This document shows, piece by piece, positions 34,552-44,223 of a stretch of DNA of 64,000 nucleotides. Source of the stretch: Nocardiopsis terrae (lineage in GTDB: Bacteria > Actinomycetota > Actinomycetes > Streptosporangiales > Streptosporangiaceae); NCBI RefSeq assembly GCF_014651695.1, contig NZ_BMXJ01000004.1, forward strand, positions 413,611 to 477,610. Direction: 5' to 3'. Both the position numbers and the translations under genes were made by a program. The first letter of the stretch is position 1, and the number at the start of each line of letters is the position of its first letter. The notes beneath the pieces were generated by a model. The model was not told where the DNA came from. It worked only from the letters and a program-made list of their open reading frames with translations, and ran no database searches.

Positions 34552-37500
34552 TCAGCGCGCCCAGTCGCCCAGGTCGACGTCGTCCGGCACGGTCGGGGCG
34601 AGCCACCGCGCCACCCGGGCGCGGGCCGCCTCCGCCCCGGCGCCCTCGCCCCGGGCCAGCAGCTGCCGGAGTCCGTCCTCGCCCAGCCGCTCCACCAGGC
34701 GCTCACGGACCCTGCGCCCCCTCGGTGAGGCCGAGTCCGCGACGCCGCGCAGGGCGGTGGCGTGGCCGAGCAGGAGGGCGGCCCACTCCGGGTCCTGCTC
34801 GGCCACCATGCCGGCGAAGGCGTCCAGGACGTCGGCGCTGACCGTTCCCAGCCCGTGCCGGGACAGCCACCAGGCCCGGCCCGCCTCCCGCCAGGCCCGG
34901 TCGGTGTCACCCTCGTCCCAGGCCAGGTCAGCGGCCAGGAGCCGCCAGGCGGGCTCGATGTAGGCCGGGGCGAAACCACCCAGACCGGCCACGGTCGGCT
35001 CGGTCCGGTCCATCAGCCTCCGGGCCTGGGCGGTTCGGCCCGCGGCGCGCAGCCACTGGGCCCGGGTCTGGCTGAGCACCACCAGGTGCTCGCCCTCCGC
35101 CGAGGTCCCCGCGAGCTGCTTCAGGTCCTGCTCGGCGCCTTCCAGGTCGCCCAGGTCGACGAGGATCTGGGCCCTCCGGGTCCGGAAGACGGCCGCCATC
35201 CCCTCCAGACCGCGCTCCCGGGCCAGCTCGACGCCCTCGGCGAGCAGGCGCCGACACCGTTCGAGGTCGGTGAAGCGGGCGATGTCCACCAGTTGGATGA
35301 GCGCGTGGCACTGGCCCCACACGTCACCGAGCCCGCGCATGGCCTCCAGCGCGGTCGAGGCGCGCTCCAGCGAGCGGGCCGCCTGTCCGAAGACCGCGTC
35401 CAGCAGCGAGAGCATCAGATACGTGGCCGCTCTGGCCCAGGGGTCCGGCTGCCCGTCGAGGGCCTCCTCCAGGCGTGCGCGGGCCGGGCTGTCCGGCCGA
35501 CCGTCCGACATCGCGTGATAGACCAGGCAGAGGATGAGCAGGGGGTGGTCCTCCACCCGCCGGCCCACGCTCCGGAGTACCTCCTCCACCCGGGCGATCC
35601 GTGCCAGAACGGTCGTGCGGCCCAACCCCGTCTCGCCGGACGTGTGGAACAGGCAGCTGGCGTAGGCCACCTCGCGGCCCGCGGGCGGCTGGTCCCCGAC
35701 CAGCTCCAGCGCCTGCTCCGACCAGCGGTGGATCTGCCGCCAGCCCCCGACCAGGGTCCAGTACCACTGGGAGTACTCGACCAGGTCCAGGGCCAGGGCG
35801 GCGTCCCGGCGCTCCAGTGCCCAGTGGAAGGCGGCCGCGCAGTTGTCGGCCTCCCTGCCGAGCCGGTCGATCCACCTTCCCTGGTCGTGTCCTCGCAGTT
35901 CGGGGTCGGCCCGTCTCCACAGGTCACGCGTGTACCGGGCCTGGGTGTCCCGGACCCGGTCCTGCTCACCGCTCCGCGTCAGGCGCTCGGCCGCGTAGGC
36001 GCGGACCGTCTCCAACTGCCGGTAGCGGGGAGGGGCGTCCTCGCGTTCGGAGGTCTCCGCGATCAGGAGGGACTTGTCCACGAGGGCGAACAGGACGGCC
36101 CACACGTCCTGCCCGGCGACGGTCCCCGGCGGGCCCTCGGGGTCGGAACCGACCCGCTCGACCGCGTCCAGGTCGGCCCCGCCCGGGAAGACCGCCAGGC
36201 GGCCCAGCAGGAGGCGTTCGGGTTCGTCGAGCAGTTCCCAGCTCCAGTCGACCACGGCGCGCAGGGTGCGGTGCCGGGGTAGCGCCGAGCGGTTTCCACC
36301 GGTGAGCAGGCGGAACCTGTCGCAGAGGCGGGCGGCGAGCTGGGCGGGCGACATCGCCCTGAGTCTGGCCGCGGCGAGTTCCAGGGCCAGCGGCATGCCG
36401 TCCAGCTCCCGCATGATCCGGACGACGTGGGCGACGTTGTCGGGGCCGACCGTGAACCCGGGCCGCACCGCCCCGGCGCGTTCGGTGAACAGCACCACGG
36501 AGGTGTAGGTACGGGCCTCCTCGACGTCGGCGTCCTCGGGGGGCAGGGCCAGGGACGGCACCGGCAGGAGGCTCTCCCCGTCCACCCCCAGCGGCTCCCG
36601 TGACGTGGCGAGTACGCGCAGGTTCGGACAGCGCGACAGCAGGGTCTGCACGATGCGGGCGGTGTCGGCCACCAGGTGCTCGCAGTTGTCCAGCACGACC
36701 AGGCCCGCACGCTCGCCCAGGAAGGCGAGGACCCTTTCCAGGGAGGGCTGGGGCGCCGTACCGGTACGTGCCTGGAGCACCGTGTGCCCGCGCAGTTCCA
36801 GTGCGGTCGCGATCGCGTCGGGCAGGTCGTCCCCCTGCCGTACGGGGGCGAGTTCGACGAACCAGACCCCGCCGGAGACGAGCTCGGGGGTGCGTTCGAC
36901 CAGGGTCGCGGCGGTCTCGACGGCGAGACGGGTCTTGCCCGAGCCGCCGGGGCCGGTGAGCGTGGCCACGCGCGCGCAGGACAGGCGGGCGACCGCGGCG
37001 GACACCTCGGCCTCGCGGGGGACGAAACTGGTCAGGTGCCGGGGCAGCCGGACCACTTCGGGCGGGACCGGGTCCGGAGCCCTGCGCGGTCCGGGCGCCG
37101 GTGCTGTGGCGAGTTCCCCGCGGAGCAGGCGCAGGTGGGTTTCGCGCAGGCGGGCGGAGGGGTCCAGGCCGGTCTCCTCGGCCAGCCGTTTGCGGAACTC
37201 CTCGTAGGCGGCGAGGGCGTCGGCGGTGCGACCGTCGCCCGCCAGTGCGCGCATGAGCAGTTCGACGGGGCGTTCGCGCTGCGGTTCGCGTGCGGCCAGG
37301 GCCTCCGCCTCGGGCAGGGCCTGTGCGAAGCGGCCCAGTTCGATGCGGGCGCACAGGTGGTCCTCCAGCACCGTGCGGTACGTCTCGGCCAGGCGCAGCG
37401 CGATGTCGTCGGCGACTCCCCTGGCGGTGAGGTCGGGCAGGGCCGGGCCGCGCCACAGGGAGGCCGCGGCGGACAGGGCGCGTTCGGCCTCCCGGGGGCG

Positions 37501-37845
37501 GCCGGCCTGGAGCCGGTCCCCTCCGTGCCTGGCCAGGTCCTCGAACTCGTGCAGGTCGACCTGCCCGGACACGACGTCCAACCGGTACCCGGAGGCGTCG
37601 CCGTGCAGACGGGTCCGCTCGCCCAGGGCGCGGCGCAGTCGGGAGGCGAGGGCCTGGAGCGCGTTGCCCGCGGCCGCGGGGACGTCCTCCCCCCAGATCG
37701 CGTCGGTGAGCTGTTCGTTGGCCACCTGTTGGCCGGGGCGGAGCAGGAGCAGGATCAGGAGGGCGCGCAGGCGCGCGCCGCCGATGGTGATGGGGTGCCC
37801 CGAGGCGTCGTGCACCTGGAGGGGGCCCAGAATGGAGAACCGCAC
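34552..37845 (-). CDS. BTAD/NB-ARC/TPR transcriptional regulator (AfsR/SARP-like)
   Basis: A 1097-residue regulator. Residues 1-95 form an OmpR-like winged helix (MRFSILGPLQVHDASG, then ALASRLRRALGE). A BTAD domain (about 95-245) ends AYEEFRKRLAEETGLDP. An NB-ARC-type ATPase follows: Walker A LTGPGGSGKTRLAVE, Walker B GLVVLDNCEHLV, sensor LRVLATSREPLGV. The remaining 500 residues are helical TPR-like repeats. Start is GTG at 37845; no strong ribosome-binding site is visible. Proteins of this layout switch on antibiotic or morphogenesis genes. No biosynthetic cluster is adjacent; the only exporter nearby is the convergent DrrAB pair. Confidence 0.88.
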   Translation of the reverse strand: MRFSILGPLQVHDASGHPITIGGARLRALLILLLLRPGQQVANEQLTDAIWGEDVPAAAGNALQALASRLRRALGERTRLHGDASGYRLDVVSGQVDLHEFEDLARHGGDRLQAGRPREAERALSAAASLWRGPALPDLTARGVADDIALRLAETYRTVLEDHLCARIELGRFAQALPEAEALAAREPQRERPVELLMRALAGDGRTADALAAYEEFRKRLAEETGLDPSARLRETHLRLLRGELATAPAPGPRRAPDPVPPEVVRLPRHLTSFVPREAEVSAAVARLSCARVATLTGPGGSGKTRLAVETAATLVERTPELVSGGVWFVELAPVRQGDDLPDAIATALELRGHTVLQARTGTAPQPSLERVLAFLGERAGLVVLDNCEHLVADTARIVQTLLSRCPNLRVLATSREPLGVDGESLLPVPSLALPPEDADVEEARTYTSVVLFTERAGAVRPGFTVGPDNVAHVVRIMRELDGMPLALELAAARLRAMSPAQLAARLCDRFRLLTGGNRSALPRHRTLRAVVDWSWELLDEPERLLLGRLAVFPGGADLDAVERVGSDPEGPPGTVAGQDVWAVLFALVDKSLLIAETSEREDAPPRYRQLETVRAYAAERLTRSGEQDRVRDTQARYTRDLWRRADPELRGHDQGRWIDRLGREADNCAAAFHWALERRDAALALDLVEYSQWYWTLVGGWRQIHRWSEQALELVGDQPPAGREVAYASCLFHTSGETGLGRTTVLARIARVEEVLRSVGRRVEDHPLLILCLVYHAMSDGRPDSPARARLEEALDGQPDPWARAATYLMLSLLDAVFGQAARSLERASTALEAMRGLGDVWGQCHALIQLVDIARFTDLERCRRLLAEGVELARERGLEGMAAVFRTRRAQILVDLGDLEGAEQDLKQLAGTSAEGEHLVVLSQTRAQWLRAAGRTAQARRLMDRTEPTVAGLGGFAPAYIEPAWRLLAADLAWDEGDTDRAWREAGRAWWLSRHGLGTVSADVLDAFAGMVAEQDPEWAALLLGHATALRGVADSASPRGRRVRERLVERLGEDGLRQLLARGEGAGAEAARARVARWLAPTVPDDVDLGDWAR

Positions 37846-38103
37846 CGACCCATGATCGCCGATCCGGGCGGCGGGCGCCCGTCGGCACCGGTGTCGGCAG
37901 CGGCGCGACACCGGCCCGCCGAACTCCCGGAATCCCATGGCCGGGGCCGATCGCAGTAGGGTTCGCTCAGGACCGTTTTCCGGGACCCGTGGTGGTTCCC
38001 GTGCACACGGTTCCACCGTGACCGCTCCGGGGCCGCCCCGGTACCGGGTCCGGTCCACAGCGAGTCTCGCCTTTTGGCCCGAAAGTCCAGCAGGAGCCCC
38101 ATT

Positions 38104-38715
38104 TTGTTCCCGGTCTTGCCTTCCACCCGGACCACCGCCGCGCGCGGCGCAGCCCGAACGTCCCCCGGTGTCCGGGTGGGAGCCGTGGCGGCGGGGACCG
38201 CCCTGCTCGCCTCGACCGGCTGCGGGGTGCTGTCCTCGGACCTGCGCGGTGAGATGCCGACCGACATCAACGTGAGCAGCCCGATGATGCAGGAGGGGGA
38301 GCCGTTGCCGGTGGCGTACACCTGCGGGGCCGAGGGCGACCCGGTCTCGCCGCCGCTGAGCTGGTCGGGACTGCCCGACGACGCCGGCTCGATCGCCCTG
38401 GTCGTGGACGATCCGCGCGACGCGGTCGTGTTCTGGCTGGTCTACGACCTGGACCCGCAACTGGTCGAACTGCGGCAGAACACCGTTCCGGCCGACGCGA
38501 AGCTGGGTCAGAACAGCGCCGGAGACACCGCCTACGGGGCGCCGTGCCCGGAGGAGGGGGACGTGCACGAGTACCGTTTCACCGTCTACGCGCTGGACGG
38601 GACCCTGGACCTGCCCGAGGGCGCGGCTCTGGACCTGACCCTGGAGGCCATCGCGGAGCAGGCCGTGGCCCGGGGGTCGCTGGTCACCAACAGCGAGTCA
38701 ACCACCAGCGACTGA
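38104..38715 (+). CDS. PEBP/Raf kinase inhibitor-like lipoprotein (YbhB family)
   Basis: A 203-residue protein. After an arginine-containing N-terminus comes a lipoprotein signal, VGAVAAGTALLASTGCG, with the lipobox cysteine at about residue 40. The rest is a YbhB/YbcL-type PEBP fold: CGAEGDPVSPPLSWSGLPDD, ALVVDDPRDAVVFWLVYDL, YGAPCPEEGDVHEYRFTVYAL. The TTG at 38104 is chosen because CAGGAG lies seven bases before it; a TTG at 38074 has no such site. Family members bind small anionic ligands; role on the cell surface unknown. Confidence 0.78.
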   Translation: MFPVLPSTRTTAARGAARTSPGVRVGAVAAGTALLASTGCGVLSSDLRGEMPTDINVSSPMMQEGEPLPVAYTCGAEGDPVSPPLSWSGLPDDAGSIALVVDDPRDAVVFWLVYDLDPQLVELRQNTVPADAKLGQNSAGDTAYGAPCPEEGDVHEYRFTVYALDGTLDLPEGAALDLTLEAIAEQAVARGSLVTNSESTTSD

Positions 38716-39105
38716 GGCCGTGGGCCCGCGGCCAGGCGCACCCCTGGGGGATGGCGCCTCCCTCTTCCTCCCGCACCCGACATCCCGCCTGCCCGTCAGG
38801 GGCGGCTGGCCCGGGCGCCCCGCGATCCGCGCTCCGAGCCGCACCGGGCCGGGTCGGGGCGCGCAGGACGGGGCCGCAGTCGGTCCCGGGGCGGCGCAGA
38901 CCGCCTTTCGGGGCGTATCCGCGCCGTTCGCTCCGTAGGCGAACGCCCCGGCTTCCTCGCCCGACCAACGGTGAAACGGGCCGTACCGAGCGTTTCCGTC
39001 GGCCCGGTCCCGTAGGTGCCGCTCCTGACGGAGGACTCAGGGATTAACCGAGGAAGCTCCTATCGCCCTCTGCACACAGCGCACGACAGCACATACAGTA
39101 GGGCT
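38716..39105. other. 390-bp intergenic region
   Basis: No gene supported. It contains an imperfect hairpin near 38969-38998 (ACGGTGAAACG pairing with CGTTTCCGT) and, at the right end, a TACAGT -10 (39094-39099) six bases before a GTG. Confidence 0.4.
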
Positions 39106-39321
39106 GTGCCCCTCGCCCCTTTTCAGATGACCGATTCCCGTCCACCCGCCCCGCGGCACCCTGACCTGAGACCGCGTCGGAACACCGGCGGCCGCACCCT
39201 GCCAGGCACACGGGCTCAGCACAACGGGGTCACGCGGGACCGGGCCGCCGCCTCTTCCCGACCGGCCCCTGCCCGGCCGGTCCCCGGCGCTCCCCGGGCG
39301 CGGCCGACCTCCCCAAGGTAG
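39106..39321 (+). CDS. Possible leaderless 71-residue ORF upstream of a disordered membrane protein
   Basis: GTG at 39106 lies at the predicted transcription start of a TACAGT -10 (39094-39099). The frame stays open for 71 codons, giving a Pro/Arg/Ala-rich, unstructured sequence (VPLAPFQMTDSRPPAP...), and stops 10 bases before the next ATG. Codon usage in the first third is not the strong GC3 pattern of neighbouring genes, so it could be only a 5' leader. If translated, it would couple to the membrane-protein gene, which has only a weak ribosome-binding site. Confidence 0.3.
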   Translation: MPLAPFQMTDSRPPAPRHPDLRPRRNTGGRTLPGTRAQHNGVTRDRAAASSRPAPARPVPGAPRARPTSPR

Positions 39322-39331
39322 TGCGTACATC

Positions 39332-41479
39332 ATGACCGTCACCGTCATCATCATCATCGCCGTCATCGTCGTGCTCGCCGTACTCGTGCTCCTGCTGTTG
39401 GGTATGCGCGCGCTCAGCCTCGGCTCGCGGGAGGACGACTACGACGACGAGTACGAGTACGACGACGTCGAGGACAGCGGTCCGGACGACCGGCGTGACC
39501 GGGGAGAGGGCCCCGAGGACGAGGAGGCGGCCCCGCGCAGCCGGTCCCGCAGGTCGCGTCAGGGCGGGGGCAGGGCGGAGCGGCGCCCCAAGGGCAGGCG
39601 TCAGCGCGGGGTCGACTGGGAGGACGGCCCCGAGGAGCTCTCGGACAACGACTTCTGGTCCAGCCTGAGCGACGAGGACACCGACCGGCCCGAGCCGGGG
39701 CGCCGCGGTGACGTCGGCGGTTACGCGGACGACGAGTACGACGACGGTTACGACGACCGCGAGGAGACCGCTGGGCGGGACCCCTTCGAGCAGGGGCCGC
39801 CCAGCGGGCCCAACGCCCTGCCGTCCGCGCCGGGCGCCTCCGGGACTCCCGGGGCGGGCGCGGGTTCCACCGCCGACCTGGCGATGCTGGCCAGTCTGGG
39901 GCAGGGCAGCGCCCCCGCCCAGCCCGAACCCGCTCCCCGTCATGCGGAGCAGTGGCCCTCGGAGCCGGGCGCCCGGGCCGGGGACACCGGAGCGCGTCCG
40001 TCCGGCGCGGACCCGGGACAGTCGGCGCTCTCTTCCAGCCAGGGCCTACCGCCCACGCAGGGGCTCCCTCCGGTCCAGCCCGCAGCGCCCCAGGCCGCCT
40101 CTGACGACGACCCCCTGGGACCGGGGTCCTGGTCGCCCCGACCGCCTTCGACCGGTGACCCGTTCGAGGGTCGCGAGCCCCTCAGGCCCGCTGAGCGGCG
40201 TGATCCGCTCGCAGCGGACTCTCCGGGGGGTCCCCCCTTGAGCGGCGGCGAACGCCCGCCCTACGAGAGCGGTTCGATGAACCGCTCCGACTACCCGTCC
40301 CTGAGCGGTACGGAGCGCTCGGTCTCCGCCGATCCGCTGGACCCGGGTTTCCGGCCGGGGCCCCCGGGTGAGGGGGGACCGGGCTCCCCGATCTGGTCCA
40401 GCATGGACACCGGTGCCCACCAGCGCCCGGACCTGTCTTCGACGGGCGGCTACGGCAGCGGTCCGGACACGGGCAGCGGCGGCCCGCCCTTCCCCGACAC
40501 GGGCGCCCGCCCCGCCACGGGTCAGCCGATGGGCGGCCCGAACATGCCCGGGCACCCCCTCCCCGGTGACGCCGCCCCTCGGACCGGCGGATACCCGGCG
40601 GGCTCCTTCCGGTCGGAACCGGCCTACGGCACCGACCCCTTCGCACGCCCCGCCTACGACACCGGCACCCACCAACGCAGCCCCTACGACAGCGGCACCC
40701 ACACCCGACCGGACTACCCGAGCGGCCCCCCGAACACCCCCTCCCGCCCCGAGTACGACACCGGCCAGCACACCCGACCCACCTACGACACCGACCCCTT
40801 CGCACGCCCCGCCTACGACACCGGCACCCACCAACGCAATCCCTACGACAGCGGCACCCACACCCGACCGGACTACCTGTCCGGTCCCGTCGGCCCGAAC
40901 GTCCCGGGTGGCGGCCCCGGCGCCCAGGGCAGCGACCAGTGGTGGGGAGTCCAGGACGACACCGGCACCTTCGGGGCGGCGAGCCGTCCGACGATGCCGG
41001 GCGGGGGTCAGGCCCCCGACCAGTCTTCCCCGTTCGGCCACGGCCCCGGGCCCCTCAGCCAGAACGGTCCCGGCCAGGGCGGCCCCGGGTACCCCGGCGC
41101 ACCGGGTCACCCGACCGGCGGTTACCAGTCCGGCCAGTTCAGCGGGGACCTCCCGACCGCCTACCCGGGCCACACCCAGCAGAGCGACCCCTACGGCCAC
41201 CCGGTGAACCCCGGTGGCCAGGGGACGCCCCCCGGGGGCGGCTACTCCGATGTCCTGAGTGGCGGCTTCGCCCCGCAGTCCCCCGAGCCCGACTACGGTT
41301 ACCCGCCCCTGGAGGGGTGGCAGCCGCGCGGCGAGGAAGCCGAGGGCCCGGGCGGGCCCGGCCAGCGGCACGGGAACGGCCCCTACGGCCAGGAGTCCTA
41401 CGGACAGGACCCCTACGGTCGGCCCGCACCCGGCCGGGACTACTACGAGGGCGGCTACGAGGACGGGCGCTTCCGCTAG
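39332..41479 (+). CDS. Membrane-anchored, intrinsically disordered protein with tyrosine-rich repeats
   Basis: A 715-residue protein. Residues 2-25 are a single transmembrane span (TVTVIIIIAVIVVLAVLVLL) with the chain probably cytoplasmic. An acidic DDYDDEYEYDD stretch and a basic segment follow. Residues 140-715 are low-complexity Pro, Gly, Ser, Tyr, Asp with motifs such as YDTGTHQR, YDSGTHTRPDY and DPFARPAYD. No folded domain is recognised. Many Tyr/Thr sites and repeats suggest a scaffold or kinase substrate, perhaps in growth or division. Length is likely to vary between strains because of the repeats. Confidence 0.65.
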   Translation: MTVTVIIIIAVIVVLAVLVLLLLGMRALSLGSREDDYDDEYEYDDVEDSGPDDRRDRGEGPEDEEAAPRSRSRRSRQGGGRAERRPKGRRQRGVDWEDGPEELSDNDFWSSLSDEDTDRPEPGRRGDVGGYADDEYDDGYDDREETAGRDPFEQGPPSGPNALPSAPGASGTPGAGAGSTADLAMLASLGQGSAPAQPEPAPRHAEQWPSEPGARAGDTGARPSGADPGQSALSSSQGLPPTQGLPPVQPAAPQAASDDDPLGPGSWSPRPPSTGDPFEGREPLRPAERRDPLAADSPGGPPLSGGERPPYESGSMNRSDYPSLSGTERSVSADPLDPGFRPGPPGEGGPGSPIWSSMDTGAHQRPDLSSTGGYGSGPDTGSGGPPFPDTGARPATGQPMGGPNMPGHPLPGDAAPRTGGYPAGSFRSEPAYGTDPFARPAYDTGTHQRSPYDSGTHTRPDYPSGPPNTPSRPEYDTGQHTRPTYDTDPFARPAYDTGTHQRNPYDSGTHTRPDYLSGPVGPNVPGGGPGAQGSDQWWGVQDDTGTFGAASRPTMPGGGQAPDQSSPFGHGPGPLSQNGPGQGGPGYPGAPGHPTGGYQSGQFSGDLPTAYPGHTQQSDPYGHPVNPGGQGTPPGGGYSDVLSGGFAPQSPEPDYGYPPLEGWQPRGEEAEGPGGPGQRHGNGPYGQESYGQDPYGRPAPGRDYYEGGYEDGRFR
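40631..40876 (+). repeat. 87-bp direct repeat inside the disordered protein gene
   Basis: 40631-40717 and 40790-40876 are nearly identical (two differences seen), with a period of 159 bp. Each encodes TDPFARPAYDTGTHQR plus YDSGTHTRPDY. DNA-level identity indicates recent duplication or gene conversion. Confidence 0.75.
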
Positions 41480-41601
41480 GACCCGCGCCCCGGTCCGCCC
41501 CCCGGAAGCGGAGCGGGGCCACACCGCCGTTCCGGACACGCACCACCCGGAGTGACGACCGAGCCGAGCGCCTCCGGGCCCGGCCTCCACCGCTTCACAC
41601 C

Positions 41602-41640
41602 GCCGAGGCTGCGGGAGACCCCCGCAGCCTCGGCTTCTTT
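41602..41640 (+). terminator. Strong rightward terminator
   Basis: Perfect 14-bp stem GCCGAGGCTGCGGG/CCCGCAGCCTCGGC (41602-41615, 41621-41634), 5-base loop, followed by TTCTTT. Confidence 0.8.
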
Positions 41641-41682
41641 ATGTCCCGTTCTGCCCCGCGAACGTGTGAAGCCGGGAAAATG

Positions 41683-41735
41683 GTTACCGAAACCACAACA
41701 GTTCGTAACACAGGGTCACTCATATTGACTACAAT
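41683..41735 (+). promoter_or_regulatory. Promoter region of the SulP-carbonic anhydrase gene
   Basis: TACAAT at 41730-41735 is a good -10; no clear -35 is seen at 17 bases. An imperfect inverted repeat, GTTACCGAAAC (41683-41693) and GTTCGTAAC (41701-41709), lies where an activator or repressor could bind. The leader would be about 120 bases. The 383-bp gap 41480-41862 holds only this and the preceding terminator. Confidence 0.4.
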
Positions 41736-41862
41736 CGGTGATTGACAAAGCACCCTTCGCGGTTCCGCTGTCGTCACGCGTCCAGCCGCGCCCCGTCCCG
41801 GACACCGCTGTCCCCGTGCGCCTACGCATACACCTGCCTGGTCCAACCCGAACGGAGCAACC

Positions 41863-44223
41863 ATGCGCAACGACGCCCAGGGAGCACCACCCGAGCAGCC
41901 GGAGGCCGCCGCCTCCTCCCCGCTGCCCGGGACCCACACGGATCGCAAGGGGGTCGCCGCCGACGTCGGCGCCTCCCTCGTGGTCTTCCTGGTCGCCGTC
42001 CCCCTGTCCCTGGGGATCGCCGTCGCCTCCGGCGCGCCCCTGATAGCCGGGATCATCGCCGCCGTCATCGGCGGCATCGTCGCCGGACTGGTCGGCGGGT
42101 CAATGGTGCAGGTCAGCGGCCCGGCCGCCGGTCTGACCATCATCGTCGCCGACCTGATCATGACCTACGGGTGGCGGGTCACCTGCCTGATCACCCTGCT
42201 GGCCGGACTGGTCCAGCTCGCCCTGGGCGCCTTCCGCATCGCGCGGGCCGCCCTGGCCGTCTCCCCCGCCGTCGTCCACGGCATGCTCGCCGGAGTCGGC
42301 GTCACCATCGCCCTCGCCCAACTGCACGTGGTCCTGGGCGGGGAACCGCAGAGTTCGGCCCTGGCCAACATCACGGACCTGCCGGAGCAGATCGCACACA
42401 ACCACACCGCCGCGGTGGCGGTCGGGGTCATCACCATCGCGATCCTGTTCGGCTGGAACCGCCTGCCCGCCATCGGTCGGCTCCGCCCCGGGATGATCCC
42501 GGCCGCCCTGGTCGCGGTGGGCACCGCCACGGTCATCGCCACCCTGGGACGCTGGGAGGTCGAGACCGTCGCCCTGCCCGCCTCGATCTCCGAGGCCTGG
42601 AACGGACCGATGCTGCCCGAGTCCGGTCAGTGGCACGGTATCGCCCTGTCCGTGGCCGCCGTGGCCATGGTCGCCAGCGTCGAGTCACTGCTGGCCGCGA
42701 TCGCGGTGGACCGCCTGCACAGCGGCCGCCGGGTCATGCTCAACCGCGAACTGTTCGGCCAGGGCGCGGCCAACACCGTCAGCGGCGCCCTGGGCGGCCT
42801 TCCCGTCGCCGGTGTGATCGTGCGCAGCACCGCCAACGTGCGCGCGGGCGGCCACAGCCCGCTCTCCACGGTGCTGCACGGCGTCTGGATCCTGCTGTTC
42901 GTCGCCCTGTTCGCGCACGTGGTCGAACTGATCCCGATGGCGGCCCTGGCCGCGCTCCTGGTGTTCATCGGTACCCAGATGGTGTCCGTCGCCCACCTGC
43001 GCGACCTCCGGCGGCACCACGAGGCCAGCGTCTACCTGGTGACCCTGGCCGGTGTGGTGCTCCTCGGGCTGCTGGAGGGGGTGTTCCTCGGCTTCGCGCT
43101 GGCGATGGTCGTCTCCCTGCGCCGGCTGACCAAGCTCACCGTGGTCACCGAGGAGCGCGCCGACCGCGTGCACGTCACCGTGCACGGTTCGCTGACCTTC
43201 CTGGGCGTCCCCCGGCTCGCGCACGTGCTGCGCACCGTCCCCGCGGGCGCCGCGGTCGACCTGGACCTGCACGTGGACTTCATGGACCACGCTGCCTTCG
43301 AGGCCATCCACGCCTGGCGGGTGGACCACGAGCGCACCGGCGGCAGCGTCGACATCGACGAGGTCCACGAGAAGTGGTACGCGCGCAGTTCCACCAGGTC
43401 CGCGCCGGCCGCCAAGACCATCCCCAAGGGCCGTTGGTGGGCGCCGTGGGGGATGCGCCGCGAGTCGGGGGACGCACCGGAGGTGAACCCGCTGGGGCTG
43501 CTCACCGCCGGGGCCCGCGAATACCACGCCGGAACCGCGGACCGGATGCGTTCGGTGATGAGCCGCCTCGCACACGGCCAGAGCCCGACCGCCCTGTTCA
43601 TCACCTGCGCGGACTCACGGGTGGTGCCGAACCTGATCACCGCGAGCGGGCCGGGCGACCTGTTCACCCTGCGCAACGTGGGCAACCTGGTGCCGCCGCA
43701 CGGCAGCACCGACGGTTCCGCCGGTGCGGCGGTGGAGTACGCCGTGAACGTCCTGCGGGTGCCCTCGATCGTGGTCTGCGGGCACTCCCACTGCGGTGCC
43801 ATGCGGGCCCTGTCGGAGAAGACCCACCAGGGCCCGGAGGAGGCGGAGACGGCGCACCTGCGCCGCTGGCTGGCCAACGGCGAGGGGAGCCTGCGACGGG
43901 CCGGGGCGGACGCCGGGGCGCTGGCGGGCCTTCCGGGGCCGGAGGTCCTGCGCCGTCTGGCCCAGGCGAACGTGGTCGAGCAGCTCGGCAACCTCATGGG
44001 GTACCCGGTCGTCCGCGAACGGGTGGAGTCGGGTGAGCTGACCCTGTCCGGGATGTACTACGACCTGGAGACCGCCAAGGTGCACCTGCTGGACGCCGAG
44101 ACCGGGGAGTTCTCCCCCGTACAGGGCGTCCAGGACGTGCCCGAACCGGTGCCGTACCCCCGGGAGGGCACGGCGGGGGATCAGCCGTCGTCCTCGGGCG
44201 CGTCGTCACGCCCGTCCTGCTGA
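41863..44223 (+). CDS. SulP anion transporter fused to beta-carbonic anhydrase
   Basis: A 786-residue fusion. Residues 30-420 are a SulP permease (VVFLVAVPLSLGIAVASGA, GPAAGLTIIVADL, VASVESLLAAIAVDRL). A short STAS-like segment spans about 430-510. Residues 545-740 are a beta-carbonic anhydrase with zinc ligands in TCADSRVVPN and VVCGHSHCGAM. Such fusions are thought to import bicarbonate and interconvert it with CO2 at the inner face of the membrane. GGAG precedes the ATG at 41863. The 3' end is overlapped by an antisense small-protein gene. Confidence 0.9.
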   Translation: MRNDAQGAPPEQPEAAASSPLPGTHTDRKGVAADVGASLVVFLVAVPLSLGIAVASGAPLIAGIIAAVIGGIVAGLVGGSMVQVSGPAAGLTIIVADLIMTYGWRVTCLITLLAGLVQLALGAFRIARAALAVSPAVVHGMLAGVGVTIALAQLHVVLGGEPQSSALANITDLPEQIAHNHTAAVAVGVITIAILFGWNRLPAIGRLRPGMIPAALVAVGTATVIATLGRWEVETVALPASISEAWNGPMLPESGQWHGIALSVAAVAMVASVESLLAAIAVDRLHSGRRVMLNRELFGQGAANTVSGALGGLPVAGVIVRSTANVRAGGHSPLSTVLHGVWILLFVALFAHVVELIPMAALAALLVFIGTQMVSVAHLRDLRRHHEASVYLVTLAGVVLLGLLEGVFLGFALAMVVSLRRLTKLTVVTEERADRVHVTVHGSLTFLGVPRLAHVLRTVPAGAAVDLDLHVDFMDHAAFEAIHAWRVDHERTGGSVDIDEVHEKWYARSSTRSAPAAKTIPKGRWWAPWGMRRESGDAPEVNPLGLLTAGAREYHAGTADRMRSVMSRLAHGQSPTALFITCADSRVVPNLITASGPGDLFTLRNVGNLVPPHGSTDGSAGAAVEYAVNVLRVPSIVVCGHSHCGAMRALSEKTHQGPEEAETAHLRRWLANGEGSLRRAGADAGALAGLPGPEVLRRLAQANVVEQLGNLMGYPVVRERVESGELTLSGMYYDLETAKVHLLDAETGEFSPVQGVQDVPEPVPYPREGTAGDQPSSSGASSRPSC

